Assembly (NCBI GenBank): GCA_030447805.1
Contig: JAUJOE010000007.1
Coordinates: 35,448-77,298 of the forward strand
Length of the DNA: 41,851 bases
Source: Nocardioidaceae bacterium
GTDB lineage: Bacteria; Actinomycetota; Actinomycetes; Propionibacteriales; Nocardioidaceae
Direction of reading: 5' to 3'
The notes below the pieces were generated by a model. It did not search any database, was not told the origin of the DNA, and saw only the letters and a program-made list of their open reading frames with translations. Positions 35,341 through 41,851 of the stretch are shown here, in pieces. Position 1 is the stretch's first letter, and each line of letters opens with the position of its first letter. The position numbers and the translations under genes are program-made.

Positions 35341-36688
35341 TATCGACTTCACCGCTCTGGACGCCAACGCGACGTTGGCGACCGCGGGCAGCGCGCGGGC
35401 GGTGGCCGAGCGCGCCGAGGTGGTGGTGCTGCAGGCCGCGGCACATTGGGCCGATCTACACGGCGACCTCGACACCGACCCCGATGGTCGGGCGTTGCCG
35501 GGGATGGAGGAACTGATCCAGCTCGGCGGTGACGGCACCCCCAAAGTGGCGGAGTTCGCGCCGGCCGAGCTGGGTGCTGAGTTGTCAATGTCACCGTTCG
35601 CGGCGAGGCAGCTGATCGCGGATGCGCTGGATCTGCGACACCGCCTCCCGCTGCTATGGGGCCGGGTGCTGGCCGGTGAGGTCAAGCCGTGGATCGGCCG
35701 CAAGACCGCCGACGCCACCCGGGCCGTCTCCGCTGAAGTCGCCGCCGTGGTGGACCGGCGGGTGACCAAATGGGCGCACTCACTGTCGTGGGGGCGGCTG
35801 GAGAACATCATCGCCGCCGCCAGCATCGCCGCCGACCCAGCCGCCGCCGCAGCAACAGCCGACGGCGCCGCCCGGTCCCAGGGGGTGTGGGTGGGCCAGT
35901 CCAGCGACCACGGCATCAAGGACATCTTCATCCGCACCGAGGCGCCGAACGCGATCTGGTTCGACGCCACCATCGACCGCATCGCCGACAGCCTCGCCGC
36001 CCTGGGCGACACCGACAGCAAAGACATCCGCCGCGCACGCGCGGTCGGGGTGCTAGCGCAACCGCAGCAGGCACTCGACCTGTTCGGCACCACCGCCCCG
36101 GCCGCGGCCACCGGCGGTGACGCCGGCCAGCCCGCGACCCCCGCCGGTGGCGGCCAGCCGTCGCCCGGCCCGAATGTTGACGCGCGGCCGCCGGCGACCC
36201 TGTACATCCACCTCAGCGAGGACTCCGTCACCCGGGACGGTGCGGGGGTGGCCCGGTTCGAAGGGGTCGGGCCGGTCACCATCGACCAAGCCAAGAAGTG
36301 GCTCGGGCACTGCCACGTCACCGTCAAACCGGTGATCGACCTCGCCAACCAGGCACCCGTCGACGGCTACGAAGTCCCCGACCGGCTCCGCGAAGCGATC
36401 CACCTACGCAGCCCGGTCGACGTGTTCCCCTACGCCACCAACACCACCCGCACCAAACAAGCCGACCACTCCGACCCCTACGTGGATCCCGGTGACGGTG
36501 GTCCACCGGGCCAAACCAGGCTGGACAACCTCGCCCCGATGGTTACTTTCCACCACCGGATCAAGACCCACAGCAGATGGCAAGTCAAACAAGTGTTCAA
36601 CGGGGTCTTCGTCTGGCGATCACCCCACGGGCGACTCTTCCTCGTCGACCACACCGGAACCCACCGCATCAACAACACCGCCGCCTGA
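35333..36688 (+). CDS. DUF222 / HNH endonuclease (13E12 repeat family)
   Basis: 451-aa member of the actinobacterial 13E12 family, which pairs a helical DUF222 region with a C-terminal HNH nuclease. Seen here: MFDIDF start, DUF222 segment with AEFAPAELGAELSMSPFAAR, RLPLLWGRVLAGEVKPW and ATRAVSAEVAAVVDRRVT; a Pro/Ala/Gly linker near 255-285; and the nuclease end with LRSPVDVFPYATNTTR, HSDPYVDPGDGGPPGQTRLD, NLAPMVTFHHRIKTHSRW. The HHRIKTH stretch matches the HNH core. The family is often multicopy and semi-mobile. The LexA-like site at its start suggests DNA-damage induction. Confidence 0.9.
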   Translation: MFDIDFTALDANATLATAGSARAVAERAEVVVLQAAAHWADLHGDLDTDPDGRALPGMEELIQLGGDGTPKVAEFAPAELGAELSMSPFAARQLIADALDLRHRLPLLWGRVLAGEVKPWIGRKTADATRAVSAEVAAVVDRRVTKWAHSLSWGRLENIIAAASIAADPAAAAATADGAARSQGVWVGQSSDHGIKDIFIRTEAPNAIWFDATIDRIADSLAALGDTDSKDIRRARAVGVLAQPQQALDLFGTTAPAAATGGDAGQPATPAGGGQPSPGPNVDARPPATLYIHLSEDSVTRDGAGVARFEGVGPVTIDQAKKWLGHCHVTVKPVIDLANQAPVDGYEVPDRLREAIHLRSPVDVFPYATNTTRTKQADHSDPYVDPGDGGPPGQTRLDNLAPMVTFHHRIKTHSRWQVKQVFNGVFVWRSPHGRLFLVDHTGTHRINNTAA

Positions 36689-36698
36689 CTTTGCAGGC

Positions 36699-36720
36699 GC
36701 GGGTCGTGCGCGGGTCGTGC
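36699..36720. repeat. Two tandem 11-base repeats
   Basis: GCGGGTCGTGC occurs twice without a gap (36699-36709 and 36710-36720), in the 65-base gap between the convergent DUF222 and msrB genes. No role is visible. Confidence 0.7.
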
Positions 36721-36753
36721 CTTGTCGAGGCGAGCTCCAACTGGTGATGCGCG

Positions 36754-37158
36754 TTATTCAGCCGGCTCGAGTGTGAGGCAGACGCTGTTGATGCAGTACC
36801 TGGCGTCGGTGGGAGTGTCGTAGCCCTCGCCGGTGAAGACGTGTCCCAGGTGAGAGTCGCACGTCGCGCACCGCACCTCTGTGCGGACCGATCCGAATGA
36901 GCGATCCTCGAGCAGCGTCACCGCGTCGCTGTCGCCGGGCTCCCAAAACGACGGCCAGCCGCAGTGGGAGTCGAACTTCTCGTTCGAGCGGAACAACTCT
37001 GCGTTACAGGCGCGGCAACGGTAGACGCCTTCAGTCTTGGTCTCGACGTACTCACCCGACCAGGGGCGCTCGGTGCCGGCCTTGCGAAGGACGGCGTACT
37101 CCTCCGGGCTGAGTTGTTGTCGCCACTCTTCTTCGGTCTTCGTGACCTTTGTCGTCAT
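36754..37158 (-). CDS. msrB: Peptide-methionine (R)-S-oxide reductase MsrB
   Basis: 134-aa repair enzyme that reduces methionine-R-sulfoxide. Structural zinc ligands are C48 and C51 (CRAC) and C97 and C100 (CATC). The catalytic Cys is C122 in RYCINS, and C66 in FDSHCGWPSF is a possible resolving Cys. The family motif LGHVF is present. An extra Cys at 127 (NSVCL, where Ala-Ser-Leu is usual) is uncommon. The ATG at 37158 is the best start. It is divergent from the LigD-like polymerase gene and convergent with DUF222. Confidence 0.95.
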   Translation of the reverse strand: MTTKVTKTEEEWRQQLSPEEYAVLRKAGTERPWSGEYVETKTEGVYRCRACNAELFRSNEKFDSHCGWPSFWEPGDSDAVTLLEDRSFGSVRTEVRCATCDSHLGHVFTGEGYDTPTDARYCINSVCLTLEPAE

Positions 37159-37331
37159 GCCGCCAGCGTACTTCCTCAGCGGACGGTGACGACCGCAATG
37201 CGCGAGACGCCGCGATGTCTGGGGGCTGGCAAACCGTCGAGACGTTCCCGTCGGGCCTCTCCAGCGGTACGCCATTTGGAGGTGCGGCAGCGCCCATTCG
37301 GCGGTGCGTGATCGTCGCTAGGGTGGCAGCC

Positions 37332-38405
37332 ATGGCCGACCCCGCGACGGAGATCGACGTCGCCGGACGCGCCGTACGGGTGACCAACCCCGACCGGGTG
37401 ATCTTTCCGGCCACCGACTCCACGCCCGCCGCGACCAAGCTCGACGTGGTCGCTTACTACGCGAGCGTAGGTGGGGCAGTCCTTCGGGCGCTCTATGAAC
37501 GTCCCACCACGCTCGAGCGGTGGCCCAAGGGGGTCTTCGAGGGCATCAAGCAAGCAACGAGGTCCGATCCGCATGGCGACGCCTTCTTTCAGAAGCGGAT
37601 CCCGAAGGGCGCACCGGCGTACGTTGAGACCGCCCAGATCACGTTTCCCTCTGGGCGGACCGCCGACGAGGTCTGTCCTACCGAGCCGGCCGTGGTGGCG
37701 TGGGCGGCGCAGATCGGGACGATCACCTTCCATCCGTGGCCGGTACGCCGCGGCGACGTCGACCACCCCGACGAGCTGCGCATCGACCTTGATCCGCAGC
37801 CCGGCACTGACTTCGCCGACGTGGTGCGGGTCGCCGCCGAGGCGCGCCGTCTGCTAGACGATCTCGGGTACCGGGGGTTCCCGAAGACCTCGGGGAACCG
37901 CGGCGTGCACATCTACGTGCGCATCGAGCCTCGGTGGAGCTTTACCGACGTGCGACATGCCGCGATTGCGTTCGGGCGAGAGCTCGAGCGTCGGCTGCCG
38001 GGAGAGGTCACCACCAAGTGGTGGAAGGAGGAGCGCGGGGAGACGGTGTTCGTCGACTACAACCAAAACGCCCGCGACCGAACCATCGCCGGCGCTTACA
38101 GCCTGCGCCCGCTGCCGGGTGGCCCGGTGTCCACCCCGGTGACCTGGGACGAGTTGCCGTCGACCGACCCCCGTGACTTCACCTTGCGCAGCGTGCCCAG
38201 ACGCGTCGCCGAGCTGGGGGACCTGCACGCCGAGATAGACGACGTGCACCACTCACTCGAACCACTGTTGGAGATGTACGAGCGGGACGAGGCGGCCGGG
38301 CAGACTGACATGCCCTACCCGCCGGACTACCCGAAGATGCCGGGGGAGCCGCTTCGAGTGCAGCCCTCTCGAAAACGCCGTGTGACCAGCGAAGATACCG
38401 CCTGA
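37332..38405 (+). CDS. Stand-alone LigD-type polymerase domain (primase-polymerase) protein
   Basis: 357-aa archaeo-eukaryotic primase-like polymerase related to the LigD polymerase domain. Signatures: VRVTNPDRVIFP at the start, TLERWPKGVFEGIKQ, FFQKRIPKGAPAYVET, the metal-binding DxD in LRIDLDPQPGTDF, KTSGNRGVHIYVRI and VFVDYNQNARDRTIAGAYSL. These are the family's nucleotide- and metal-binding parts. No ligase or nuclease domain is fused, and no Ku or ATP-dependent ligase is encoded nearby, so it resembles mycobacterial PolD1/PolD2. It may fill gaps in end joining or base-excision repair with ribonucleotide preference. It stands just before the integrated element. Confidence 0.93.
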   Translation: MADPATEIDVAGRAVRVTNPDRVIFPATDSTPAATKLDVVAYYASVGGAVLRALYERPTTLERWPKGVFEGIKQATRSDPHGDAFFQKRIPKGAPAYVETAQITFPSGRTADEVCPTEPAVVAWAAQIGTITFHPWPVRRGDVDHPDELRIDLDPQPGTDFADVVRVAAEARRLLDDLGYRGFPKTSGNRGVHIYVRIEPRWSFTDVRHAAIAFGRELERRLPGEVTTKWWKEERGETVFVDYNQNARDRTIAGAYSLRPLPGGPVSTPVTWDELPSTDPRDFTLRSVPRRVAELGDLHAEIDDVHHSLEPLLEMYERDEAAGQTDMPYPPDYPKMPGEPLRVQPSRKRRVTSEDTA

Positions 38406-38457
38406 CCTCGCGTGTCGGGGAGTAGCACAACGCATACTCACCAGATAACCTAGGGAA

Positions 38458-39351
38458 GTGCCCGCCCGCTTGCAAGACCTTCACCGGAGTTTCGCGCGCC
38501 ATCTTCGCGCCGAAGGGTGCAGCGACCGCACCGTCACCATCTACGGCCAGGCCGTCACGTTCTTCTCCCGCTGGCTCGAGGACCAAGGCAGGACCGCCAC
38601 CCTCGAAGAGCTCACCCGGCCCGCGATCCGCGAGTGGCTCGCCCAGCTCAGCGACGTCAACCAGCCCGGCACGGTCAAGACCCGGTACCGCGGGCTGTTC
38701 CGGTTCTGCGGATGGCTGGTCGACGAGGACGAGCTGGCCGAGAACCCGATGCGAACCCTTTCCCCGCCTCAGCCGAAGGCCAAGCCCGTCCCGGTGCTGA
38801 CCGACGACGAGCTGAGCGCGCTGCTCAAGGCGTGCGCCGGCAAGGACTTCCGCGACCGCCGCGACGAGGCCATGATCCGGGTGCTGCTCGACTGCGGGCT
38901 GCGGGTGTCCGAGCTGTGCGGGCTGTCCGTCGAGGGGGTGGACCTCGACCACGGCATGGCCATCATCAAGGGCAAGGGCAACAAGGTCCGGCCGGTCTAC
39001 TTCGGCGCCCGCACGGCACGTGCGCTCGACCGCTACCTGCGTGCCCGCTCAGCGCAGCGGTGGAGCCACCTCGACGCCTTGTTCCTCACCCAGCGGGGAG
39101 CGATGACACCCGACGGGGTCCGGGAGCGGATGAGAGCCAGGGGAGCGATGGCCGGCATCGACGACCTGCACCCGCACCGGTTCCGGCACACCTTCGCGCA
39201 CGACTTCCTGATGAACGGCGGCCAGGAGCGCGACCTCAAACGCCTCGCTGGGTGGAGCAGCGACGTGATGCTCGAACGCTACGGCGCCAGCGCGGCCGAC
39301 GCCCGCGCCAAGGCGGCGGCGCAGCGGATGAAACGAGGTGACCGGGTGTGA
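38458..39351 (+). CDS. Tyrosine recombinase / integrase
   Basis: 297-aa site-specific recombinase of the XerC/D type. The N-terminal SAM-like core-binding domain spans residues 5-95. The catalytic set is R149 (GLRVSEL), K171/173 (KGKGNK), HxxR at H240-R243 (HPHRFRHTFAHDF), W266 in the place of the second His (AGWSS), and nucleophile Y275 (LERYG). It starts with GTG at 38458. The sequence is near the classic phage/mobile-element integrase type, and the genes that follow are phage-like, so it likely mediates integration of the element rather than chromosome dimer resolution. Confidence 0.92.
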   Translation: MPARLQDLHRSFARHLRAEGCSDRTVTIYGQAVTFFSRWLEDQGRTATLEELTRPAIREWLAQLSDVNQPGTVKTRYRGLFRFCGWLVDEDELAENPMRTLSPPQPKAKPVPVLTDDELSALLKACAGKDFRDRRDEAMIRVLLDCGLRVSELCGLSVEGVDLDHGMAIIKGKGNKVRPVYFGARTARALDRYLRARSAQRWSHLDALFLTQRGAMTPDGVRERMRARGAMAGIDDLHPHRFRHTFAHDFLMNGGQERDLKRLAGWSSDVMLERYGASAADARAKAAAQRMKRGDRV

Positions 39352-39385
39352 GCCATCCACGCACACTAAGCCTGGGGGAGTTGTT

Positions 39386-39820
39386 GTGACACCGGGGGAG
39401 CTCGGTTGGCTGGAGATGGCGAAGTCCCGCACGAAGCGGGCACTCCCCACCGCCGTCGAACTGCGCTGCTCAGGCGAGCGAGACAGTCACCTGGTGGCCA
39501 CGGTGCATCCGGTGCCCCTCATTGGATCGGCACAGCATGTGGCGGTCTGGCTGCGACCGGGCTCAATGTCCAAGACCTTCGCGAGCTACACCGACACGAA
39601 AGGCAAGGCCCGGTCGAACTTTGTCCGCACCGGAGACGAGGTGGCCTTCGTCGAGTTTGATTCCCTTGACACCGGGGCCTGGCTGAAATCGCACACCATG
39701 ACCTGTCGGTGCCGAACCGGAACACTTGACGCGGGGAGCCTCGCGCGCGCCGTCTACGACTGGCTGGGGGACCGCCGACGCACAAAGAATCCCGCGACAC
39801 GAGTGCTTCGCCTCGGGTGA
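39386..39820 (+). CDS. Element-encoded hypothetical protein, 144 aa
   Basis: Soluble basic protein. Segments are TPGELGWLEMAKSRTKR, PTAVELRCSGERDSHLVATV, VPLIGSAQHVAVWLRPGSMS and FVRTGDEVAFVEFDSLDTGA. No known domain is recognised. The GTG at 39386 is chosen because GGGGGAG lies five bases upstream (39374-39380). It is 34 bases after the integrase on the same strand. A large inverted repeat overlaps its stop codon. Confidence 0.75.
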   Translation: MTPGELGWLEMAKSRTKRALPTAVELRCSGERDSHLVATVHPVPLIGSAQHVAVWLRPGSMSKTFASYTDTKGKARSNFVRTGDEVAFVEFDSLDTGAWLKSHTMTCRCRTGTLDAGSLARAVYDWLGDRRRTKNPATRVLRLG

Positions 39821-39850
39821 CTACAACGCTGCGCGGTACGCTGTAGTCAC
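39817..39850. repeat. Inverted repeat at the end of the 144-aa gene
   Basis: GTGACTACA (39817-39825) and TGTAGTCAC (39842-39850) are perfect nine-base arms around 16 bases that contain two ACGCTG/ACGCTG copies. TTAAATAACG follows, an unusual AT-rich spot. It could be a terminator, an operator for an element regulator, or a recombination-associated site. Confidence 0.6.
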
Positions 39851-39932
39851 TTAAATAACGATGCCTGTGCTGTAGAGCCAGACCCCACCTCGAGATCGGC
39901 GCGAGGGGACGACCCCGGAGGGTTTCGTTCCC

Positions 39933-40166
39933 ATGTCCGATGACAGATCGGCTTACGCCCGCATTGGTGCCCACATATCGTGGGCCAACACCACCGATCG
40001 GACCGCCCGCACCGCGCCGGCGCGCGCCGCACTCGATGCAAAGTTTCTCCAACAGGCGGACGGGGATCCCGTCCGAGCTGCACATCTCCGCAAGGCTCAT
40101 TTCACCCGACTGGCGCTGAAGTCCGCCAAGGCCCGTCGCAGAGCGGATGATGACGATGCTGCGTGA
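39933..40166 (+). CDS. Small phage-type hypothetical protein, 77 aa
   Basis: Short basic protein of a type that I recognise from actinobacterial mobile elements: IGAHISWANTTDRTARTAPA near the N-terminus, then RAAHLRKAHFTRLALKSA and a charged tail RRRADDDDAA. No domain of known function. GGAGGG lies 11 bases before the ATG. It overlaps the next gene by 20 bases in another frame. The function is unknown. Confidence 0.75.
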   Translation: MSDDRSAYARIGAHISWANTTDRTARTAPARAALDAKFLQQADGDPVRAAHLRKAHFTRLALKSAKARRRADDDDAA

Positions 40167-40446
40167 GAAAGGCCGCCCGAAGGCGGCCCTCTCGACAGAC
40201 TTGATCCCCACCAAGTCACCGGACCTCACCAGTGTAGATCCGCTCGACGACATCGCCCACCACATCGACGGCGCGTTCGTTGTCGTGGTGAATGCCACCG
40301 GAGGCACATACCGGAGGCGCTGCTACCTGTCGGTGAAGGCGGCCCAGAACGCCGCTAGACGGGCCACAGAACGCGGCGAGACAGCCACCGTGTACCTGGC
40401 CGAACTGAAGCCTCTGTGGAAGGTCCGAGGCGGTGGGCTGCGATGA
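40147..40446 (+). CDS. Element-encoded hypothetical protein, 99 aa
   Basis: Small protein with an N-terminal basic part, a beta-rich middle (GAFVVVVNATGGTYRRRCYL) and a C-terminal helix (VKAAQNAARRATERGETATV), ending in KPLWKVRGGGLR. I recognise no family. ATG 40147 overlaps the preceding gene; 40156 is also possible. The stop overlaps the next ATG by four bases (ATGA). It belongs to the same run of overlapping genes in the element. Confidence 0.6.
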   Translation: MMTMLREKGRPKAALSTDLIPTKSPDLTSVDPLDDIAHHIDGAFVVVVNATGGTYRRRCYLSVKAAQNAARRATERGETATVYLAELKPLWKVRGGGLR

Positions 40447-40967
40447 CAGATGCCCGATTCCCAGACCGCTGGTTGAGTGACCGCCGCGTCGTCCGGCTGT
40501 CAGACGGTGCCTTCCGTCTCTTCGTCACATCGCTCGCGTGGTCGGCGTCGAACCGGACAGACGGCTACCTCGACGTCCACGACCTAGCACTCATCCACGG
40601 CGTCGACGCCAGTAAGGCCGCCGAGCTGGTAGCGGCGACTCTGTGGAAGCCGGCGGGTGAGGGCTGGCAGAGCGTCGAGTTCACCAACACTCAGACAACC
40701 GCGGCGCAGCTTGAGGGCCTCGACCATAAGCGCCGGCAGGACCGAGACCGGAAGGCGCGCCAACGTGCCCGCGACCGAGGCCAGACCGACCCGGAGCCGC
40801 CCCCACAAGAAGAGGATGCGTCACGCGTGACATCCACCGTGACATCGGACGTGACACATAGGCAAGGCAAGGACAGGCAAGGCAAGGCATCTTCTACGGA
40901 GCCAACAACTAGCCGAGTGCAGGAGTACCAAGGCGGCCCAGTGCCGTGGGAGAGGACATCCGCATGA
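40443..40967 (+). CDS. Phage-type replication/initiator-like protein, 174 aa
   Basis: The N-terminal 80 residues (RFPDRWLSDRRVVRLSDGAF, LFVTSLAWSASNRTDGYLDV, GVDASKAAELVAATLWKPA) look like the winged-helix start of phage replisome-organiser or replication-initiator proteins. The C-terminal half is low complexity, charged and repetitive: VTSTVTSDVTHRQGKDRQGK. The C-terminal part is encoded by tandem DNA repeats (40827-40889), as would suit an in-gene origin. The assignment is tentative. It is coupled by ATGA overlaps on both sides. Confidence 0.6.
   Translation: MTDARFPDRWLSDRRVVRLSDGAFRLFVTSLAWSASNRTDGYLDVHDLALIHGVDASKAAELVAATLWKPAGEGWQSVEFTNTQTTAAQLEGLDHKRRQDRDRKARQRARDRGQTDPEPPPQEEDASRVTSTVTSDVTHRQGKDRQGKASSTEPTTSRVQEYQGGPVPWERTSA
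40827..40889 (+). repeat. Iteron-like tandem repeats inside the replication-type gene
   Basis: Three 12-base units start at 40827, 40839 and 40851 (GTGACATCCACC, GTGACATCGGAC, GTGACACATAGG). They are followed by two copies of a 15-base unit built on AGGCAAGGCAAGG (40860-40872 and 40875-40887). All are in frame with the gene. Spaced repeats in a replication gene can mark a phage or plasmid origin, but the function is inferred. Confidence 0.6.
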
Positions 40968-41107
40968 TCAAGGTCAACACCAAGCCACCGCTCATCTGCG
41001 GCCACTGCCACGCCGACGCAATGAGTTGCGAAGTCAAGCTCGGTCTAGGTGGCCGTACTTGTTGTGACAGGTGCCAGCACCAGCAGGTGCGACGTGCCAA
41101 GACGTAA
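40964..41107 (+). CDS. Tiny Cys/His-rich protein, 47 aa (putative zinc-binding)
   Basis: Protein of 47 aa beginning MIKVNTKPPLICGHCHADA. Six Cys (12, 15, 22, 33, 34, 37) and three His suggest one or two zinc sites of CxxC type (CGHC and CCDRC). The start overlaps the preceding stop by four bases (ATGA), a good sign for translation. Basic end QVRRAKT. Function unknown; small zinc ribbons of this sort are common in phage DNA-metabolism modules. Confidence 0.6.
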   Translation: MIKVNTKPPLICGHCHADAMSCEVKLGLGGRTCCDRCQHQQVRRAKT

Positions 41108-41372
41108 CTACAACCGCCGCGCTGGACGCCACCGGCCGACACCGCAGCGAGCCGACTGGACTCAACTGCTCGAGCAGCTGCAGGGCCGAGGGACGCCGGA
41201 CAGGGGAGGGGGCGGGTCAAAACTTCACCCGAACATTTTCCTGACCCCGGTGCAGTCAGGAAAAAAATCCCCCCGAGAGGCGGGGGGGTCTACCTACCCG
41301 AACGGAGGGCGGTTTGATGACCGCGCTAACCACCACGATTACAGCGAAAGTGCCGATGCGGCTTCGAGATGA
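41094..41372 (+). CDS. Small basic phage-type hypothetical protein
   Basis: The frame from GTG 41094 begins MPRRNYNRRAGRHRPTPQRA, then DWTQLLEQLQGRG; such short Arg-rich proteins recur in actinobacteriophages next to the packaging genes. The first about 35 residues look coding. The later part is encoded by a stretch with two hairpins and an A7 run (41236-41289) and overlaps the RHH gene, so its true end is doubtful; the natural product may be shorter or frameshifted. Function unknown. Confidence 0.4.
   Translation: MPRRNYNRRAGRHRPTPQRADWTQLLEQLQGRGTPDRGGGGSKLHPNIFLTPVQSGKKSPREAGGSTYPNGGRFDDRANHHDYSESADAASR
41236..41264. repeat. Perfect inverted repeat next to a terminator-like hairpin
   Basis: TTTTCCTGAC (41236-41245) and GTCAGGAAAA (41255-41264) are perfect ten-base arms with a nine-base loop. 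The right arm runs into the A-tract of the next hairpin. Together they form a double-hairpin structure upstream of the RHH gene. Confidence 0.8.
41262..41288 (-). terminator. Minus-strand intrinsic terminator-like hairpin
   Basis: CCCCCCG (41269-41275) pairs with CGGGGGG (41281-41287) over seven bases around AGAGG. Read on the minus strand it is followed by A and then seven T (the A7 run at 41261-41267), a textbook terminator. No minus-strand gene is seen to its right, so it may block antisense transcription. On the plus strand no T-run follows. Confidence 0.6.
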
Positions 41373-41790
41373 GGCCGAAACGGTGGCAAGTCAGCGCAGA
41401 ATCACCGTGTCGGTGCTGGTGCGCAACCTGCTCGAGCGGGAGGTGGCCGAGACAGTCGGTCGACGGGTCGGACCTGTCGAGCAGGCGACGCTCTCAGAGC
41501 TTGCTGAGATGCAGGGCCCGTGGTCTGAGACGCGGGTGGCCGTTGCTCTCGACCTGGCTCGCCGGATGGACAGCGACACGACCAACGGCGCCGCGCACGC
41601 GAGGGAGCTGCGGGCCACGCTCGACGAGCTGGGGGGACGGCGCATCGACGACTTCACCCCGTTGGACGAACTACAGGCCCGGCGCATCCTGCGGCTGGCT
41701 GGCTACACCGTCACCGACCCAGCGGGGCGCCTCCTCGGTCAGCCGCGGCCAGCGCCGGAAACAAGGGAGTGGAGTGAGAACGATGAATGA
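41317..41790 (+). CDS. Ribbon-helix-helix domain protein of the element
   Basis: 157-aa protein. The N-terminal 45 residues fit a ribbon-helix-helix fold: beta-strand TTTITAKVPMRL, helices RDEAETVASQRR and TVSVLVRNLLERE. The C-terminal part (VAVALDLARRMDSDTT, HARELRATLDELGGRR) is helical and similar to small phage regulators or small terminase-like proteins, which I cannot separate by eye. GGAGGG lies eight bases before the ATG at 41317. It overlaps the next gene by eight bases. Confidence 0.65.
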   Translation: MTALTTTITAKVPMRLRDEAETVASQRRITVSVLVRNLLEREVAETVGRRVGPVEQATLSELAEMQGPWSETRVAVALDLARRMDSDTTNGAAHARELRATLDELGGRRIDDFTPLDELQARRILRLAGYTVTDPAGRLLGQPRPAPETREWSENDE

Positions 41791-41851
41791 CCCGGACGCC
41801 GACGCGCTGCGCCGTCTGATGCCATACGTACACGACGCTATCGACGCGCAG
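41783..41851 (+). CDS. Truncated gene at the right edge
   Basis: An ATG at 41783 opens a frame that runs past the window edge (MNDPDADALRRLMPYVHDAI...). It overlaps the RHH gene by eight bases. Only 23 residues are visible, so no function can be given; a packaging or structural gene of the element is one possibility. Confidence 0.4.
   Translation, partial: MNDPDADALRRLMPYVHDAIDAQ

Larger units (their letters stand above)
38458..41851 (+). mobile_element. Left part of an integrated phage-like or satellite element (right end outside window)
   Basis: From the tyrosine recombinase onward, all genes are short, closely packed and on one strand: 144-aa, 77-aa and 99-aa hypotheticals, a replication-type gene, two tiny proteins, an RHH protein and a truncated gene. 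Many overlap by 4-20 bases, as in phage modules. No capsid, tail or lysis gene is seen before the window ends. The left boundary is inferred from the intergenic region 38406-38457; I could not identify att repeats because the right end is missing, and no tRNA gene is present. Confidence 0.7.

Noticed and set aside
38406..38457. Possible att site or tRNA end before the integrase
   Set aside because: No tRNA-like sequence is present and the right end of the element is outside the window, so no repeat can be matched.
1..41851. CRISPR arrays, tRNA, rRNA, insertion sequences with transposase
   Set aside because: None seen on either strand; repeats present are short tandem or inverted and lack spacers of regular size.

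Overview
The window is high-GC DNA (estimated by eye at 65-70% G+C) from an actinobacterium. Markers for this are a DUF3000-RNase D pair next to hemE, a HemQ-type heme pathway, a DUF222/HNH (13E12-type) gene with a LexA-like box, a stand-alone LigD-type polymerase, a CsoR copper operon and frequent GTG starts. The genus cannot be fixed by reading alone; nothing contradicts a Nocardioidaceae- or Propionibacteriales-like host.

Layout. 1-3639: 3' part of a BMP-type nucleoside/nucleobase ABC transporter (ATPase, two permeases) running into a yeast-type cytosine deaminase, i.e. a pyrimidine salvage operon. 3640-9454: Uma2-type nuclease, a short hypothetical, an SprT-like zinc protease, a 424-aa chaperone-like protein, a small membrane protein, a VOC protein behind a TTGAA-NN-TTCAA dyad, and an M20 amidohydrolase. 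9508-14072: FAD/Rieske oxidoreductase divergent from csoR-copZ-copA, with a CsoR box inside the shared promoter. 14106-20570: a YdiJ/GlcD-like FAD/Fe-S dehydrogenase, a Na+/H+ antiporter with a fused UBP zinc finger, and a secreted LVIVD-repeat protein closed by a strong terminator. 20595-27569: ECF sigma factor with an RskA-like anti-sigma factor, an Asp-rich secreted protein, PPK2, and an HrpA helicase with a scrambled C-terminus. 27580-38405: aldo/keto reductase, RNase D, DUF3000, hemE, a DUF4349 lipoprotein, hemY/cgoX, hemQ, DUF2237, DUF222-HNH, msrB and a LigD-like polymerase. 38458-41851: left end of an integrated phage-like element (tyrosine integrase, small hypothetical genes, a replication-type gene carrying iteron-like repeats, a tiny Cys-rich protein, an RHH protein), cut by the window edge.

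A strong overall signal is that conserved genes between about 10.9 and 27.6 kb carry many single-base frame breaks, several of them in G or C runs, while genes outside this zone read intact. I regard most of these as probable sequence errors rather than true pseudogenes, and annotate the affected genes over their full span. The most interesting parts for new biology are the partial integrated element on the right, with its in-gene repeats and double hairpin, and several cis-regulatory dyads.
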